DNA from: Zwartia hollandica
Lineage (GTDB): Bacteria; Pseudomonadota; Gammaproteobacteria; Burkholderiales; Burkholderiaceae_B
DNA: 64,000 nt
NCBI RefSeq assembly: GCF_019923725.1
Contig: NZ_JAHXRI010000006.1
Coordinates: 749,696 to 813,695, forward strand
Direction: 5' to 3'
Under the pieces are notes generated by a model. That model had not been told where the DNA came from. It saw only the letters and a list, made by a program, of their open reading frames with translations, and did no database searches. The position numbers and the translations under genes were made by a program. This document shows, one piece after another, positions 29,498 to 39,138 of the stretch (positions are counted from its first letter, which is position 1; each line of letters starts with the position of its first letter).

Positions 29498-30337
29498 ATG
29501 ACAAATCCAGTCAATCAGCTCACCCTCGATTGGATGGCTGAATACGAAAAAAAATGCCAACGCCATCTCATTGATGTCGATGGCCAGCAAGTGATGTGGC
29601 GACAGTTCGGCCAAGGAGAGCCTTTGTTGCTTATCCATGGTGGGCACGGTAGTTGGTTGCATTGGGCACGTAACATCGACGCATTGTCAAAAAAATATAC
29701 GCTTTATATCGCCGACTTAGCCGGGTACGGGGATTCGAGCGCACCTGATTTTGACGACTTTGAGAGTATGGTTCAAGTTACTGCTGCGTCGATACGATCG
29801 CTTTTAGGCCCCACGACGCCCTTTAATCTTGCCGGCTTTTCTTTTGGTGGCCTAGTGTCTGCCAACGTCGCAGCCCAGGGTTTGGCGGTTAAGCGTCTAG
29901 CATTACTCGGTCCCGGTGGGCATGGTGGACCAAGACGTGAGCGCGGCAAACTCGTTAACTGGAAGCGCGCCTTGACGGATGAAGAGTTGCTTCAGGCCAT
30001 GCGCTTCAACTTATGGGCGCACATGATCTATGCCGACGAACAGATCGATCCGTTTGCGATTGGCATCCACACCTATTCCTGCATTAACACTCGGTTCCGC
30101 AGTCGGGGAATTTCGGGCCGAGGGCTGCTTGGTCCAGCTCTTGATGTTTACCCTGGCCCGACCTTAATCGTTTGGGGCGAGCATGACATCACCTGCACAC
30201 CTGATTATTTGATGATGCACATGATTGAAGGGCAACCAAATCGTCGTGGCGTGATTCTGCCAGATGTCGGTCATTGGGTAAATTTCGAGGATGCTGAGCG
30301 TGTTGATCCAATCTTAGTCGACTGGTTTGCAGTTTAA
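29498..30337 (+). CDS. Alpha/beta-fold hydrolase
   Basis: A cytosolic hydrolase of 279 residues without a signal peptide. The oxyanion segment [11 protein letters not shown], nucleophile elbow GFSFGG (Ser115), acid Asp230 in VWGEHD and His259 in DVGHW form a standard triad. It resembles meta-cleavage-product and carboxylester hydrolases; with the neighbouring ligJ it may handle an aromatic or carboxylated ester, but that is inference. Its stop overlaps the 3' end of convergent apaH by four bases. Confidence 0.85.
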   Translation: MTNPVNQLTLDWMAEYEKKCQRHLIDVDGQQVMWRQFGQGEPLLLIHGGHGSWLHWARNIDALSKKYTLYIADLAGYGDSSAPDFDDFESMVQVTAASIRSLLGPTTPFNLAGFSFGGLVSANVAAQGLAVKRLALLGPGGHGGPRRERGKLVNWKRALTDEELLQAMRFNLWAHMIYADEQIDPFAIGIHTYSCINTRFRSRGISGRGLLGPALDVYPGPTLIVWGEHDITCTPDYLMMHMIEGQPNRRGVILPDVGHWVNFEDAERVDPILVDWFAV

Positions 30338-31170
30338 TCAGCGAGCGGATCGACGCTCTGATCGCAGGCGACCTGCACGACGAATTGGTCTTGTAGTCTA
30401 ACAGCGGTAAGTTGGCCGCCCCAGACACATCCGGTGTCTAGCGAAATCAGGTCTGGCTTGAGGGTTAGACCTAGGGTAGACCAGTGCCCGAAGACGACCG
30501 TAACGTCGTGTGTTGCGCGTTTGGGCATGTTGAACCAAGGCGTCAGCCCTGGCTGTATCACTTCTGGCCCGGTCTTGACCGATAGCATCATGCGGCCTTC
30601 TTTGTTGCACAGACGAATCCTGGTCAACGCATTGATGATCGCACGCATCCTCTCTGGACCTCGAAACGTATCGTCCCAATTGTCCGGCTCGTTACCGTAC
30701 ATGGTTAGCAGGGATTGTTTCCAATCGTTGCTGCGTAATTGAGCATGTACCTCATCGGCTAGTGCCAGGGTTTTTTCTGCAGACCATTGCGGAAGTACAC
30801 CCGCATGAACGAGGAGGTGACCGTATTCAAAGTGTGCGAGAGGGCACTGCCTTAGCCAGTTCAGGATCTCGGGCGCATCGTGGGCCTCGAGCACCTCAGT
30901 TAACGTGTCGCGCTTGCTTGGCCGTCTAGCCCCTGCAGCCATGGCGAGTAAATGTAGGTCATGATTGCCCAGTACGGATAAGGCGCGGTCGCCCATGGCC
31001 ATAATGCGTCTGAGCGTCGCGAGTGAGCGTGGACCACGGTTCACTAAGTCGCCCGCAAACCAGAATCGTGCGTTGGGGTCATCAGCGATTTTTGGCTGCT
31101 CAAGCAAATGATTCAGGCTGTCGCAACAGCCTTGCACATCGCCGATCATCCAGATGCTACCTACGCTCAT
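30334..31170 (-). CDS. apaH: Symmetrical bis(5'-nucleosyl)-tetraphosphatase
   Basis: ApaH splits Ap4A to two ADP and also removes Np4 caps from RNA. 278 residues with metallophosphatase signatures GDVQGC (10-15), GDLVNRGP and GNHDLHLLA, then FGHWSTLG and [10 protein letters not shown] near the end. It overlaps lptG by four bases (ATGA) and is last in the minus-strand mpl-to-apaH run. Confidence 0.95.
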   Translation of the reverse strand: MSVGSIWMIGDVQGCCDSLNHLLEQPKIADDPNARFWFAGDLVNRGPRSLATLRRIMAMGDRALSVLGNHDLHLLAMAAGARRPSKRDTLTEVLEAHDAPEILNWLRQCPLAHFEYGHLLVHAGVLPQWSAEKTLALADEVHAQLRSNDWKQSLLTMYGNEPDNWDDTFRGPERMRAIINALTRIRLCNKEGRMMLSVKTGPEVIQPGLTPWFNMPKRATHDVTVVFGHWSTLGLTLKPDLISLDTGCVWGGQLTAVRLQDQFVVQVACDQSVDPLAD

Positions 31171-32345
31171 ATCGGCGATTTCTTCGAGAAGAAAAATCCA
31201 CCATTACGCTGTGCGATGGCATTTCTGTTTTCCATCAAGAACACGGCAGTCAACGCAAGAGTCATTGCCCCGATGTTTGGTAGCAGCGCGGTCACCACGG
31301 GTGGCCAGTTAAACAATAGACTAACGTTTAGCGCCAGTTGATTAATCATAAAAAAACCAGTGCCAAGCAAAATACCCAAAAACACTTTCGCACCGACACC
31401 TCCACGACGGGTTTGCATAAAACTGATCGGTGCGGCGATAGTGAGCATCACCAATAGCGTAAAGGGATACGCCATTTTTCTCCAGACCGCGACGATCTGT
31501 CGGTCCGCTTGCAATTGATTGCGATTCAGGTAGTCGATATAGTCATGTAGAGCGACAAGGGACATTCTTTCTGGAGTAAGGATGCGAGCGACGAGCCGTT
31601 CGCTGCTTAAGGAAGTGTCCACTGTTTGCAGTGGCAAGTGTTTTACGGTCGCTGCTGGCGTCCCGGTGACCTTAGCATCGGCAAGTACGTTCTTGATATT
31701 TGCATCTAGGTGGGTTTCGACCACCTCCTGCATTTCGAGTTTACCTTTGACAAACTTTCCTGATTTCGCTTGTGTCATGACCGAGAGGGTGAGCCCGTCC
31801 GGGAACTCATAAATAGAGAGATTCTCCACGTTTCCGGAGGCAAGTAGCTTCCCTACGTTAATCAGGCGCGTACCACCATTCGGGGTCGGTTCTTTAAACC
31901 AGTACCCGCTTGCTAAACGCCCCCCTTCGACACGGCCACGCATCAGCAGGTTGACCTCGCTACTTTTAATTTCGGCCAGTGGCGTTAAAAACTCAGATAG
32001 GATGAGGGCGCCAAGGATGATTGGAATTGACACTGTCCAAAGCATGCGCAATAGTCCGAGCCCGCTGACGCCTGAGACGCGCAGAATGACTAGTTCGTTG
32101 CGTTGTGCTAACCCGGAGAGCGCAAGAATGGCACCAATGAGTAGTCCGATCGGCAGTAAGTCGTACAGACGAGTGGGCAACGACAACCCTTGCAGATAGA
32201 ACAAGGCCGACAGTGGAAAGCGAGCGTTCACAGTATCTAGCTCGTCCACAAGCGTAAAGAAGGTGAACAGGCCCAGCAACGCAATCAGTACCACCGAGGT
32301 AGACCGATAAATTTCGCGAGCGAGGTAGCGGCGTGCAGTTTGCAT
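31167..32345 (-). CDS. lptG: LPS export ABC permease LptG
   Basis: Inner-membrane subunit of the LptB2FG complex that lifts lipopolysaccharide out of the membrane. 392 residues: helices near 15-35 and 55-125 ([22 protein letters not shown]), a periplasmic jellyroll domain, and three C-terminal helices including [13 protein letters not shown] and [14 protein letters not shown]. The sequence fits LptG rather than LptF (N-terminus [11 protein letters not shown]). The partner lptF is not adjacent, unlike the common lptF-lptG pair. Confidence 0.9.
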   Translation of the reverse strand: MQTARRYLAREIYRSTSVVLIALLGLFTFFTLVDELDTVNARFPLSALFYLQGLSLPTRLYDLLPIGLLIGAILALSGLAQRNELVILRVSGVSGLGLLRMLWTVSIPIILGALILSEFLTPLAEIKSSEVNLLMRGRVEGGRLASGYWFKEPTPNGGTRLINVGKLLASGNVENLSIYEFPDGLTLSVMTQAKSGKFVKGKLEMQEVVETHLDANIKNVLADAKVTGTPAATVKHLPLQTVDTSLSSERLVARILTPERMSLVALHDYIDYLNRNQLQADRQIVAVWRKMAYPFTLLVMLTIAAPISFMQTRRGGVGAKVFLGILLGTGFFMINQLALNVSLLFNWPPVVTALLPNIGAMTLALTAVFLMENRNAIAQRNGGFFFSKKSPI

Positions 32346-32362
32346 AAGTCCTAGTGTAATGC

Positions 32363-33226
32363 CTAGTGGGTACTGTGCAGGGCAGTGCGTAAGCTAGCCA
32401 GTACGGGTGCAATATCTGGTCGTACGCCATGCCAGATGTAAAAGCTTTCGGCTGCTTGCCCGACCAACATACCCAACCCATCGCTCGTCTGTGCCGCGCC
32501 ATCGCGTTGTGCCTGAAGCATGAAGGGTGTCGCCTGGGCGGCGTACATCATGTCGTAGGCCCAGGCATGCTTTGCGTAGAGGCCAAACGCCACGGCTGGC
32601 GCTTCACCACTAAGACTGCTCGAGCTCGAGTTGATCACCAGATCCCAGCTTCCGGGAATACCGACTTCCGTTAATCCACCTGCGGTGAGTTTGTCAGGGG
32701 CAACCGAGGTTGCTTTTTGATGCTGTGCGATGAGTTCATGCGCGCGTGCAGGAGATCGATTAATCACGTGAAGTTTGGCGCACCCTGCATCCAACAACGG
32801 GCCAAGCACTCCGCGTGCAGCACCGCCCGCGCCGATTAACAAAACGCGTGTGTCCGTATTTAGTGCAGCAAGTCGTTGTAAGTCCTGAACCAGTCCGACT
32901 CCATCAGTATTGCAGCCATGTAATACGCCTTGCTCCATCCAAAGTGTATTGACTGCTCGCGCTAACGTTGCACGTTGACTCAAGTGTGTTCGCGCGAGCT
33001 CCCAGGCTTCAAGCTTAAAGGGTACGGTGACGTTCAGCCCCCGGCCCCCAGCGCTAAAGAAGTCGTCTACTGTACGTGCGAAGCCGTCTAAGGGTGAAAG
33101 AATTCGGTCGTAGCGCAGCTTGACCCCAGTTTGTTCAGCGAATTGCTGGTGAATTGTCGGCGAGCGACTATGTTCGATGGGGTTGCCAACGACGGCGCAT
33201 AGCGTGGGGGTCTGAGTGAGTGTCAT
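32363..33226 (-). CDS. aroE: Shikimate dehydrogenase (NADP+)
   Basis: AroE reduces 3-dehydroshikimate in aromatic amino-acid synthesis. 287 residues. Substrate motif GNPIEHSRSP, catalytic Lys in NVTVPFK, CNTDGVG, dinucleotide loop LIGAGGAARGVL and the NADP-binding INRSPARA are present. The usual NATSxGLSG loop is INSSSSSLSG, a serine-rich variant. ATG 33226 overlaps the tonB-like stop (ATGA). aroQ of the same pathway lies at 38.2 kb. Confidence 0.95.
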   Translation of the reverse strand: MTLTQTPTLCAVVGNPIEHSRSPTIHQQFAEQTGVKLRYDRILSPLDGFARTVDDFFSAGGRGLNVTVPFKLEAWELARTHLSQRATLARAVNTLWMEQGVLHGCNTDGVGLVQDLQRLAALNTDTRVLLIGAGGAARGVLGPLLDAGCAKLHVINRSPARAHELIAQHQKATSVAPDKLTAGGLTEVGIPGSWDLVINSSSSSLSGEAPAVAFGLYAKHAWAYDMMYAAQATPFMLQAQRDGAAQTSDGLGMLVGQAAESFYIWHGVRPDIAPVLASLRTALHSTH

Positions 33227-34110
33227 TTCGTGGTGACCGCTCCGTTTACAAAGTGCCAAGTGCGGGTTAAGACAAGCTCATCGAGTTGACCGGCCATCTC
33301 TTGAGGGAAGGCTGCGAAGGGTGCGGCCAATTGGGCTATGCGACGCACAGCTTGATTGAGTAAGGCTTTGTCGGACGGACGATTAATCTGAATGTCTACA
33401 ACTGAGCCATCTGCGCGAATCGTAATGGTCGCTTGCACGCTGCCATAGACTTTGTCGCCAACCCCTTTCGGGTAATGCTGAGTTCCGATTTGTTCTACTC
33501 GACGCCGCCATTGATCAATATAAGGCGCGTACCTGGTTTGGTGTGTTGAGGGGGCATCAAAGTGTTTACGCGGTCGTTCGCTGTATTGTTCAATCTGTTG
33601 GGTGAGCACCGCGATACGGCTATTACGCATAATCGCTTCTTGGTCGTCCTCGTCGGTACCATTCAGATCGGTGTCTTTCAGAAAATGCTCGTTTGGGCGG
33701 CCTTCTTGTGCCGTTTGTTGGGCCTTTAAGAGAGTAAGGAGTTCTTGTTGTTGCGTTTCAAGTTGTAGTCTTTTCTTAACTAGCGCTTCGAGCATCAGAT
33801 CGTCGGGTGAGGTTCCACCATGCGCGAGTTGGCTAGCGCTATAGCCTTTGGGCGCATCGCCGCCGCCATCTAAATTCGATTGCGCAAACAAACGCGCGAG
33901 CGCAGGTGCGCTATCAGTTTGTGCGTTGACCATAATGACTTCAATTTCTGAAGGGAGTGGCGCAGCGGCCGGCTCGGTTGAGAAGTTCCACGCTAGCGCT
34001 GTTAGGTGGGAAAGAATTGACAGAGACACTGCCCAATACAAAAAACGACGTTGACCGACGGACCAGTCGGCTGCTTCGTTGAGGGCCAGGGACGCTGTCT
34101 GGATCGTCAT
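33223..34110 (-). CDS. TonB-family energy transducer
   Basis: 295 residues: a cytoplasmic start, one transmembrane helix (about 22-42, FLYWAVSLSILSHLTALAW), a periplasmic helical/Gln-rich linker (ALVKKRLQLETQQQELLTLL) rather than the classic Pro-Lys arm, and a TonB C-terminal domain (YGSVQATITIRADGSVVDIQI). No exbB or exbD is nearby. The slot between an RNB nuclease and aroE is conserved in Burkholderiales. Overlaps of four bases at both ends point to a single operon. Confidence 0.82.
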   Translation of the reverse strand: MTIQTASLALNEAADWSVGQRRFLYWAVSLSILSHLTALAWNFSTEPAAAPLPSEIEVIMVNAQTDSAPALARLFAQSNLDGGGDAPKGYSASQLAHGGTSPDDLMLEALVKKRLQLETQQQELLTLLKAQQTAQEGRPNEHFLKDTDLNGTDEDDQEAIMRNSRIAVLTQQIEQYSERPRKHFDAPSTHQTRYAPYIDQWRRRVEQIGTQHYPKGVGDKVYGSVQATITIRADGSVVDIQINRPSDKALLNQAVRRIAQLAAPFAAFPQEMAGQLDELVLTRTWHFVNGAVTTK

Positions 34111-35993
34111 GATGTTTGCGTGGAGAGGTAGCGGCAGTCAACCTCGAGGGTCAACTCATCCGTTGATAGGATTTGTAAGGTGACAATATCACCTCGTTCG
34201 CTCTGCGGTAGCCCGCTTAAGCGAAAGACCAAAGGGGCATGGTCTAAGCGAACGAGATCCTCTTTAAGTACGGTCGCCGTGCACTCCGTCATTTGTTGCT
34301 GTTTTAACCAGCGAAGACACCAAAAGCGTTCCAGATTACTCTGGAAGTCATGCCACGCGGTGTACTGCGATTCAAATCCGCCGATGATGGCAAAGAGATC
34401 GGCATCCTTAGGTTTAAATGGCGCCACCAAGGGTGCTGAAACGCCGTGCTCGATCGCAGCAATAATTTGCCACTGGTTGACCAAATCTACATAGCGTCGC
34501 AGCGGGGAGGTGCACCACGCATACTGCGCCACGCCAATTGCTTCATGCGGCAGAGCGTGTGTGCTCATGCGTACACGGCCGCCTTGTTGCGACCGATAGA
34601 TACCCGGCAAGCCGTTGGCTGCCAATAGCCCGCCCCAAGTGCTATTAGCCAAAATCATGTACTCCGCAACAAGTCGGTCGAGTGGTGCGTTGCGCATGCG
34701 GGGCACAATACGGACGGGAGTCTCAGGATTGTCTGGGTCACCGTCTACATAAAAGCTATATTCCACCCTGTTGTTGCTCTCGGTTTTTCCACGCACAACA
34801 TCACGTTGTTTGCTTAGCGAGAGTGCCAGCGTCCAAAGCGGACGCACCCAATCGTTGTACGGTAGGGTGAGCGATGGGTCAGCCAGCGCTTCTTCTGTAA
34901 TTTCTTGGTCAAGCGCGTTATGGCGAAGATTTTCGCGGACAGCAACACGTTCGACCTTGCTTTCATGCGAGAGAATTTCACCAGTCTGTGGGTTGGCAAT
35001 TACATAAAGTGATACCGCTGGTGTGGGACGCCCTGCATCGAGTGAATAGGCCGTAATAACTGAATCGGGTTGCATTGGAATCTTGTCGCCTGGCATGTAG
35101 ACCGTCGACATCCGTGCGCGTGCCAATTTATCGAAGACGCTATCTCGAGTGACCGACAGCCCGGGTGCTGCGATATGAATCCCAACTTTTAGATTGCCAT
35201 CAGGTAGAACCGTAACGGACAAGGCGTCGTCGATTTCGGTTGTGGTGACGTCATCAACTGAGTACGCCACGACATCGGCAAGCGGGAGTTCACGTTCAAC
35301 GGGCGGTAAGGTCTCGTCGGGAAACGCTTTGCCACGCGGGAAATGGGTCGCGATAAAGCGCCCCTTGTGTAGAGCTAGCGCATGCGGCCAAGCCCCGAGC
35401 TCTAGGAGTACACGCTCGGGTGGCTTTTGCAAGCTTGTGGCTGCGGCCTCCAGCGCTTTCCACGCCTGCGAATTTTTGTCGGGCCTTGTCACCAGCATCA
35501 TTGCCGAGTCGGCAATCGCCTGCGGCAAGCGACCTGCAATGATTTCATCGGCCCAGGCGGCCATTTCAGAAGCTTGCCGTAGTTTTTTTTCTTGTGCAGC
35601 GAGCGCGGCGGTAAGGATTTCTGGAGGCGCAGGACGGTAGCGACCTCTGCCTCGGCGATGAAAATAAATTGGAGCGCTGTGTAGGCGCAGCAATAGCGTT
35701 GTTTTTTCAAGTGTGTTGACGGGGTGGCCGAAGTAGTCTGTGCCAAGCGTTTCAACATCGAATTCGTCTTGCGGGGCACACTCCCATAAGAACTGTAGCT
35801 CGATCTCTTCCGATAGCTTTTGCGCTTCTGGCATCAAAACCTCTGGCGCAGGGCTTGCAAAAGTAAACAAACAATTAGCGCGTTTGATTTTGCTGCGTTT
35901 GCCAGACTCGGATTCAACTTGCAGGGCAGCATCTGACTCGGACATGATATGCCCAGTCTTAAATGCGCCTTCTTCTTCAAACAAAACGTACAT
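34107..35993 (-). CDS. RNB-domain exoribonuclease (RNase II/R family)
   Basis: A 3'-to-5' exoribonuclease of 628 residues. The catalytic centre shows YSVDDVTTTEIDDALSV (Asp cluster), HIAAPG, YMPGDKIPM and the substrate region CTSPLRRYVDLVNQ. An S1-like tail is short (TVLKEDLVRLDHAPLVFRL). It is more divergent than E. coli RNase II, hence no symbol. The start ATG 35993 has no strong ribosome-binding site. Downstream tonB, aroE, lptG and apaH follow with almost no gaps. Confidence 0.88.
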   Translation of the reverse strand: MYVLFEEEGAFKTGHIMSESDAALQVESESGKRSKIKRANCLFTFASPAPEVLMPEAQKLSEEIELQFLWECAPQDEFDVETLGTDYFGHPVNTLEKTTLLLRLHSAPIYFHRRGRGRYRPAPPEILTAALAAQEKKLRQASEMAAWADEIIAGRLPQAIADSAMMLVTRPDKNSQAWKALEAAATSLQKPPERVLLELGAWPHALALHKGRFIATHFPRGKAFPDETLPPVERELPLADVVAYSVDDVTTTEIDDALSVTVLPDGNLKVGIHIAAPGLSVTRDSVFDKLARARMSTVYMPGDKIPMQPDSVITAYSLDAGRPTPAVSLYVIANPQTGEILSHESKVERVAVRENLRHNALDQEITEEALADPSLTLPYNDWVRPLWTLALSLSKQRDVVRGKTESNNRVEYSFYVDGDPDNPETPVRIVPRMRNAPLDRLVAEYMILANSTWGGLLAANGLPGIYRSQQGGRVRMSTHALPHEAIGVAQYAWCTSPLRRYVDLVNQWQIIAAIEHGVSAPLVAPFKPKDADLFAIIGGFESQYTAWHDFQSNLERFWCLRWLKQQQMTECTATVLKEDLVRLDHAPLVFRLSGLPQSERGDIVTLQILSTDELTLEVDCRYLSTQTS

Positions 35994-36025
35994 ACGATAT
36001 CCGGTGATTCAGTTTGTTGCCCAGC

Positions 36026-37393
36026 TTAGTGCTTGCGGGACAGTGCTTCGAGTAAGCGGGAGTGCACTCCCGCGAAGCTGCCGTTACTCATAACAAGAAT
36101 GTGGTCATTGGGCTGTGCTGCATCGACGATGGCCTGCACGAGCGAATCGGTTTCGTGATGCGCTTGCATGCGCGCGCCGAGTGAAGCAAGCACGTCGGTT
36201 GGGTCCCAACCCAAGGACTGTTTCCCCTCGCGTTGACCAAAACAAAAAACTAAGTCCGCCGGCTCGAGTGCTTGCGGTAACCGTGCCGCCATTGTGCCAA
36301 GTTTCATTGTGTTCGAGCGTGGTTCTAGAACTGCCAGAATTCGCTGCGGGCCAACTTGTGCACGCAACCCGTCTAGTGTTGTGCGGATCGCCGTTGGATG
36401 ATGCGCGAAATCGTCGTAGACCGTGATGTCGCCGACGATCCCCCGCACCTCCATACGGCGCTTGACGCCCGCAAAGGCTGACAGTGCTGCAATACTTGTG
36501 CGAGGATCTACGCCGACGTGTGAGGCCGCGGCGATCGCTACGAGAGCGTTGTTGCGGTTGTGCGCGCCCGTGAGGGACCATTGCACAACCCCATGCGAAG
36601 TCTTGTCACATCGGACTTCAAAGGACACTGGGCTCAACTCTTTTGTATGCCAGCCCGAGTTCTCGCCTGTGCGGACAAGTTTGGCCCAACAGCCTCGCGC
36701 CAAGACGCGGTCAAGTGCTTGCTCGCCGGTTGATGCGATGACTTGTCCCGAGCGCGCAATGGTGCGCACAAGATGATGAAACTGTGTTTCGATGGCAGCA
36801 AGATCTGGAAAGATATCAGCGTGATCGTACTCAAGATTATTCAAAATGGCCGTCTTAGGCCGGTAGTGCACAAACTTTGAACGCTTATCGAAAAAAGCGG
36901 TGTCGTACTCATCGGCCTCAATGACAAAAAGATGTTGAGCCGGGTCGTATCTGCCCGACACTTCGAGCCCAGGAGCAACCCCTCCAATCAGAAAGTTAGG
37001 TTGTTTGCCGGCAGAGTGCAGGATCCACGCCAGCATGGAGCTTGTCGTTGTCTTGCCATGGGTCCCCGCGACTGCCAGTACATGCTGACCCTGCAAGATG
37101 TGTTCGCCAAGCCACTGGGGACCGGAGGTGTAGGGCAGGCCGGCATCTAGAATGGCCTCCATCAAGGGGTTTCCCCGCGTGACGACGTTGCCGATTACGA
37201 AGAGGTCTGGCTTGAGTGCGAGTTGGTCGGCCTCGAAGCCTTCGATGAGCGCAATGCCTTGCTCTTCGAGTTGAGTGCTCATTGGGGGGTAGACACCTGC
37301 ATCACACCCCGTGACGCGATGGCCAGCGGCTCGGGCGATCAGCGCTAAGCTGCCCATAAATGTGCCGCAAATTCCCAAAATGTGCAGATGCAT
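36026..37393 (-). CDS. mpl: UDP-MurNAc:L-Ala-gamma-D-Glu-meso-DAP ligase
   Basis: Mpl reattaches recycled murein tripeptide to UDP-MurNAc, saving cell-wall material. 455 residues; MHLHILGICGTFMGSLA start, ATP loop GTHGKTTTSSM (110-120), FDKRSKFVHYRP, NNLEYDHADIFPD, the HNRNNALVAIAAA ligase motif and YDDFAHHPTAI. ATG 37393 is preceded by AGGAG. It works with anmK and the M23 peptidase elsewhere in this window in murein turnover. First gene of the minus-strand run to apaH and divergent from the tlpA-like gene. Confidence 0.95.
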   Translation of the reverse strand: MHLHILGICGTFMGSLALIARAAGHRVTGCDAGVYPPMSTQLEEQGIALIEGFEADQLALKPDLFVIGNVVTRGNPLMEAILDAGLPYTSGPQWLGEHILQGQHVLAVAGTHGKTTTSSMLAWILHSAGKQPNFLIGGVAPGLEVSGRYDPAQHLFVIEADEYDTAFFDKRSKFVHYRPKTAILNNLEYDHADIFPDLAAIETQFHHLVRTIARSGQVIASTGEQALDRVLARGCWAKLVRTGENSGWHTKELSPVSFEVRCDKTSHGVVQWSLTGAHNRNNALVAIAAASHVGVDPRTSIAALSAFAGVKRRMEVRGIVGDITVYDDFAHHPTAIRTTLDGLRAQVGPQRILAVLEPRSNTMKLGTMAARLPQALEPADLVFCFGQREGKQSLGWDPTDVLASLGARMQAHHETDSLVQAIVDAAQPNDHILVMSNGSFAGVHSRLLEALSRKH

Positions 37394-37477
37394 GACGAAT
37401 CTCCTGTGCGCATTGTAGAGGGAGAGCGCATTGCGTTTCGAGCGGTTTGTACTAGGGGCTAGTGGCAATCTGAAGCT

Positions 37478-38068
37478 ATGATGTCGCTTATGAAACGAAG
37501 AACAATTCTGTTCGGTGCGGCAGGGCTGCTTGCGATGTTCGGCACAGCGCTGTTTGCCTGGAGATCCTCGTCGAGTAGAGCGCCTGCCGCCAACCGTGCA
37601 ATCGGTGTACGGTCGTCAGGGGAGGCTCCCGCTAAGCCAGATCCCGCAGCCTTTTATGAGGCAAGTCTGCCAGACTTAGACGGTCGTGCGGTTGCCTTAC
37701 GCGATTACCTGGGACGCCCGACGGTCGTGAATTTCTGGGCAACCTGGTGCGCACCTTGCGTTCAAGAGATGCCTTATCTAGACGAAATCGCAAAAAACTC
37801 ACCAGAACTTGGTTTTGTAGGTATCGGCATTGATACTGAAGCTAATATTAAGCAATTTATATCTAAAATACCTGTATCTTACAAACTAGTTGTTGCCGGT
37901 CATTCCGGAATTTCAATGGTGAGAGCACTTGGAAATGCTGCAGGTGGCCTGCCGTTTACAGTTCTTTTAAACGAAGATGGCACCATTTTCGATACAATTT
38001 TAGGCCAGGTTGAGCCCGAAGATTTGCGGCACCGAATTAGCAAACTAATAGTGAAATCGAAGACGTAG
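37478..38068 (+). CDS. TlpA/ResA-like thioredoxin-fold protein
   Basis: Membrane-anchored periplasmic thiol-disulfide protein of 196 residues. N-terminal hydrophobic anchor (about 9-27), a variable linker, then a thioredoxin domain with the active-site WCAPC (90-94) and cis-Pro region GGLPFTVLLNEDG. Three in-frame ATGs (37478, 37481, 37490) could start it. The second half is noticeably more AT-rich than its neighbours. Probable role in keeping cytochrome or other periplasmic cysteines reduced. Confidence 0.85.
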   Translation: MMSLMKRRTILFGAAGLLAMFGTALFAWRSSSSRAPAANRAIGVRSSGEAPAKPDPAAFYEASLPDLDGRAVALRDYLGRPTVVNFWATWCAPCVQEMPYLDEIAKNSPELGFVGIGIDTEANIKQFISKIPVSYKLVVAGHSGISMVRALGNAAGGLPFTVLLNEDGTIFDTILGQVEPEDLRHRISKLIVKSKT

Positions 38069-38081
38069 ATAGACAAATCGC

Positions 38082-38102
38082 CGGATTTAGCCTATAAATC
38101 CG
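38082..38102. terminator. Hairpin after the tlpA-like gene
   Basis: CGGATTTA and TAAATCCG form a perfect eight-base stem with loop GCCTA, 13 bases after the stop. The seven-T run begins 13 bases further on (38116-38122), too far for a classic terminator, so this may be a weak terminator or processing site before aroQ. Confidence 0.4.
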
Positions 38103-38169
38103 TACGTCTTGACTGTTTTTTTGTTACGTTTTGTGGCAAACAAAGCATTCTTGGCTTGGACGACCTCTT

Positions 38170-38616
38170 ATGGCAAAAAATATCCTCGTTTTGAACGGCC
38201 CTAACCTCAACCTGCTTGGGTTGCGCGAGCCTAGCGTGTATGGGCACACCACACTCGCCCAGATTGATGCAAGGCTTGCAGCCTTGGCTAAAGAGAGCGG
38301 TGTTGAGCTGTCTACCTATCAAAGCAATCACGAGGGCGAGCTAGTCGACCGTATTCAAGCAGCCCGCACGGACGGCACCGATTTCATTGTGATCAATGCG
38401 GGCGCTTATACGCACACAAGCGTTGCCATCCGCGATGCGCTAGCTGCAATAAAGATTTCCTTTGTGGAAGTGCACCTTTCAAATGTTTACAAACGTGAAG
38501 AGTTCAGGCATCACTCATATTTGTCGGATCTTGCCGTTGGCGTCGTAGCCGGTCTTGGTCCGGAAGGCTATGAGGCGGCACTGCGTTTTGCCGTCCTTCA
38601 CCAGACGGCAGCTTGA
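38170..38616 (+). CDS. aroQ: 3-dehydroquinate dehydratase, type II
   Basis: AroQ dehydrates 3-dehydroquinate in the shikimate pathway; a dodecameric cytosolic enzyme of 148 residues. [18 protein letters not shown] (7-24) with the catalytic Tyr, [23 protein letters not shown] and [18 protein letters not shown] are all present. ATG 38170 was chosen from the family start. It precedes accB by 59 bases, a conserved neighbourhood. Confidence 0.95.
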   Translation: MAKNILVLNGPNLNLLGLREPSVYGHTTLAQIDARLAALAKESGVELSTYQSNHEGELVDRIQAARTDGTDFIVINAGAYTHTSVAIRDALAAIKISFVEVHLSNVYKREEFRHHSYLSDLAVGVVAGLGPEGYEAALRFAVLHQTAA

Positions 38617-38675
38617 CGGGCCAACACACCAGATCGACCCTACCATTTTATTTAACAGCACTATACGGAATCACT

Positions 38676-39137
38676 ATGGATCTGCGAAAACTCAAAACCT
38701 TAATCGATCTCGTTGCGGAGTCAGGCATTGCCGAGCTTGAAATCACAGAGGGCGAGGGTAAGGTGCGGATTGTGAAGTTTTCTCAAGCAGTGCAGCCTGT
38801 TGCTTACGCGCCGGCTCCAGCCTATGCGCCAGCGCCCGCTGCCGGCAGTGCTGAGGCTGCTGCGGCGATGCCTGCTGCACCACCTGCCGCACCCGTGCCT
38901 CTGGGGCACACGGTCAAGGCACCGATGGTTGGTACGTTTTATCGCGCGTCTAACCCCAGCGCACCCGTGTTTGTGGAAGTGGGTCAAACAGTAAAAGAAG
39001 GTGAGCCTCTTTGCATCATTGAAGCGATGAAGTTGCTCAACGAGATCGAAGCAGATAAATCTGGGGTCATTAAAGAGATTCTCGTGCAAAACGGTGAGCC
39101 CGTTGAATACGGCCAACCTCTGTTTGTGATTGCCTAA
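38676..39137 (+). CDS. accB: Biotin carboxyl carrier protein of acetyl-CoA carboxylase
   Basis: AccB carries biotin for acetyl-CoA carboxylase, the first step of fatty-acid synthesis. 153 residues: N-terminal helix [13 protein letters not shown], an Ala/Pro-rich linker (about 46-75), and the biotinyl domain with Lys119 in EAMKL as the biotin site. ATG 38676 is the family start. The accC start lies one base after its stop. Confidence 0.95.
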   Translation: MDLRKLKTLIDLVAESGIAELEITEGEGKVRIVKFSQAVQPVAYAPAPAYAPAPAAGSAEAAAAMPAAPPAAPVPLGHTVKAPMVGTFYRASNPSAPVFVEVGQTVKEGEPLCIIEAMKLLNEIEADKSGVIKEILVQNGEPVEYGQPLFVIA

Positions 39138-39138
39138 T

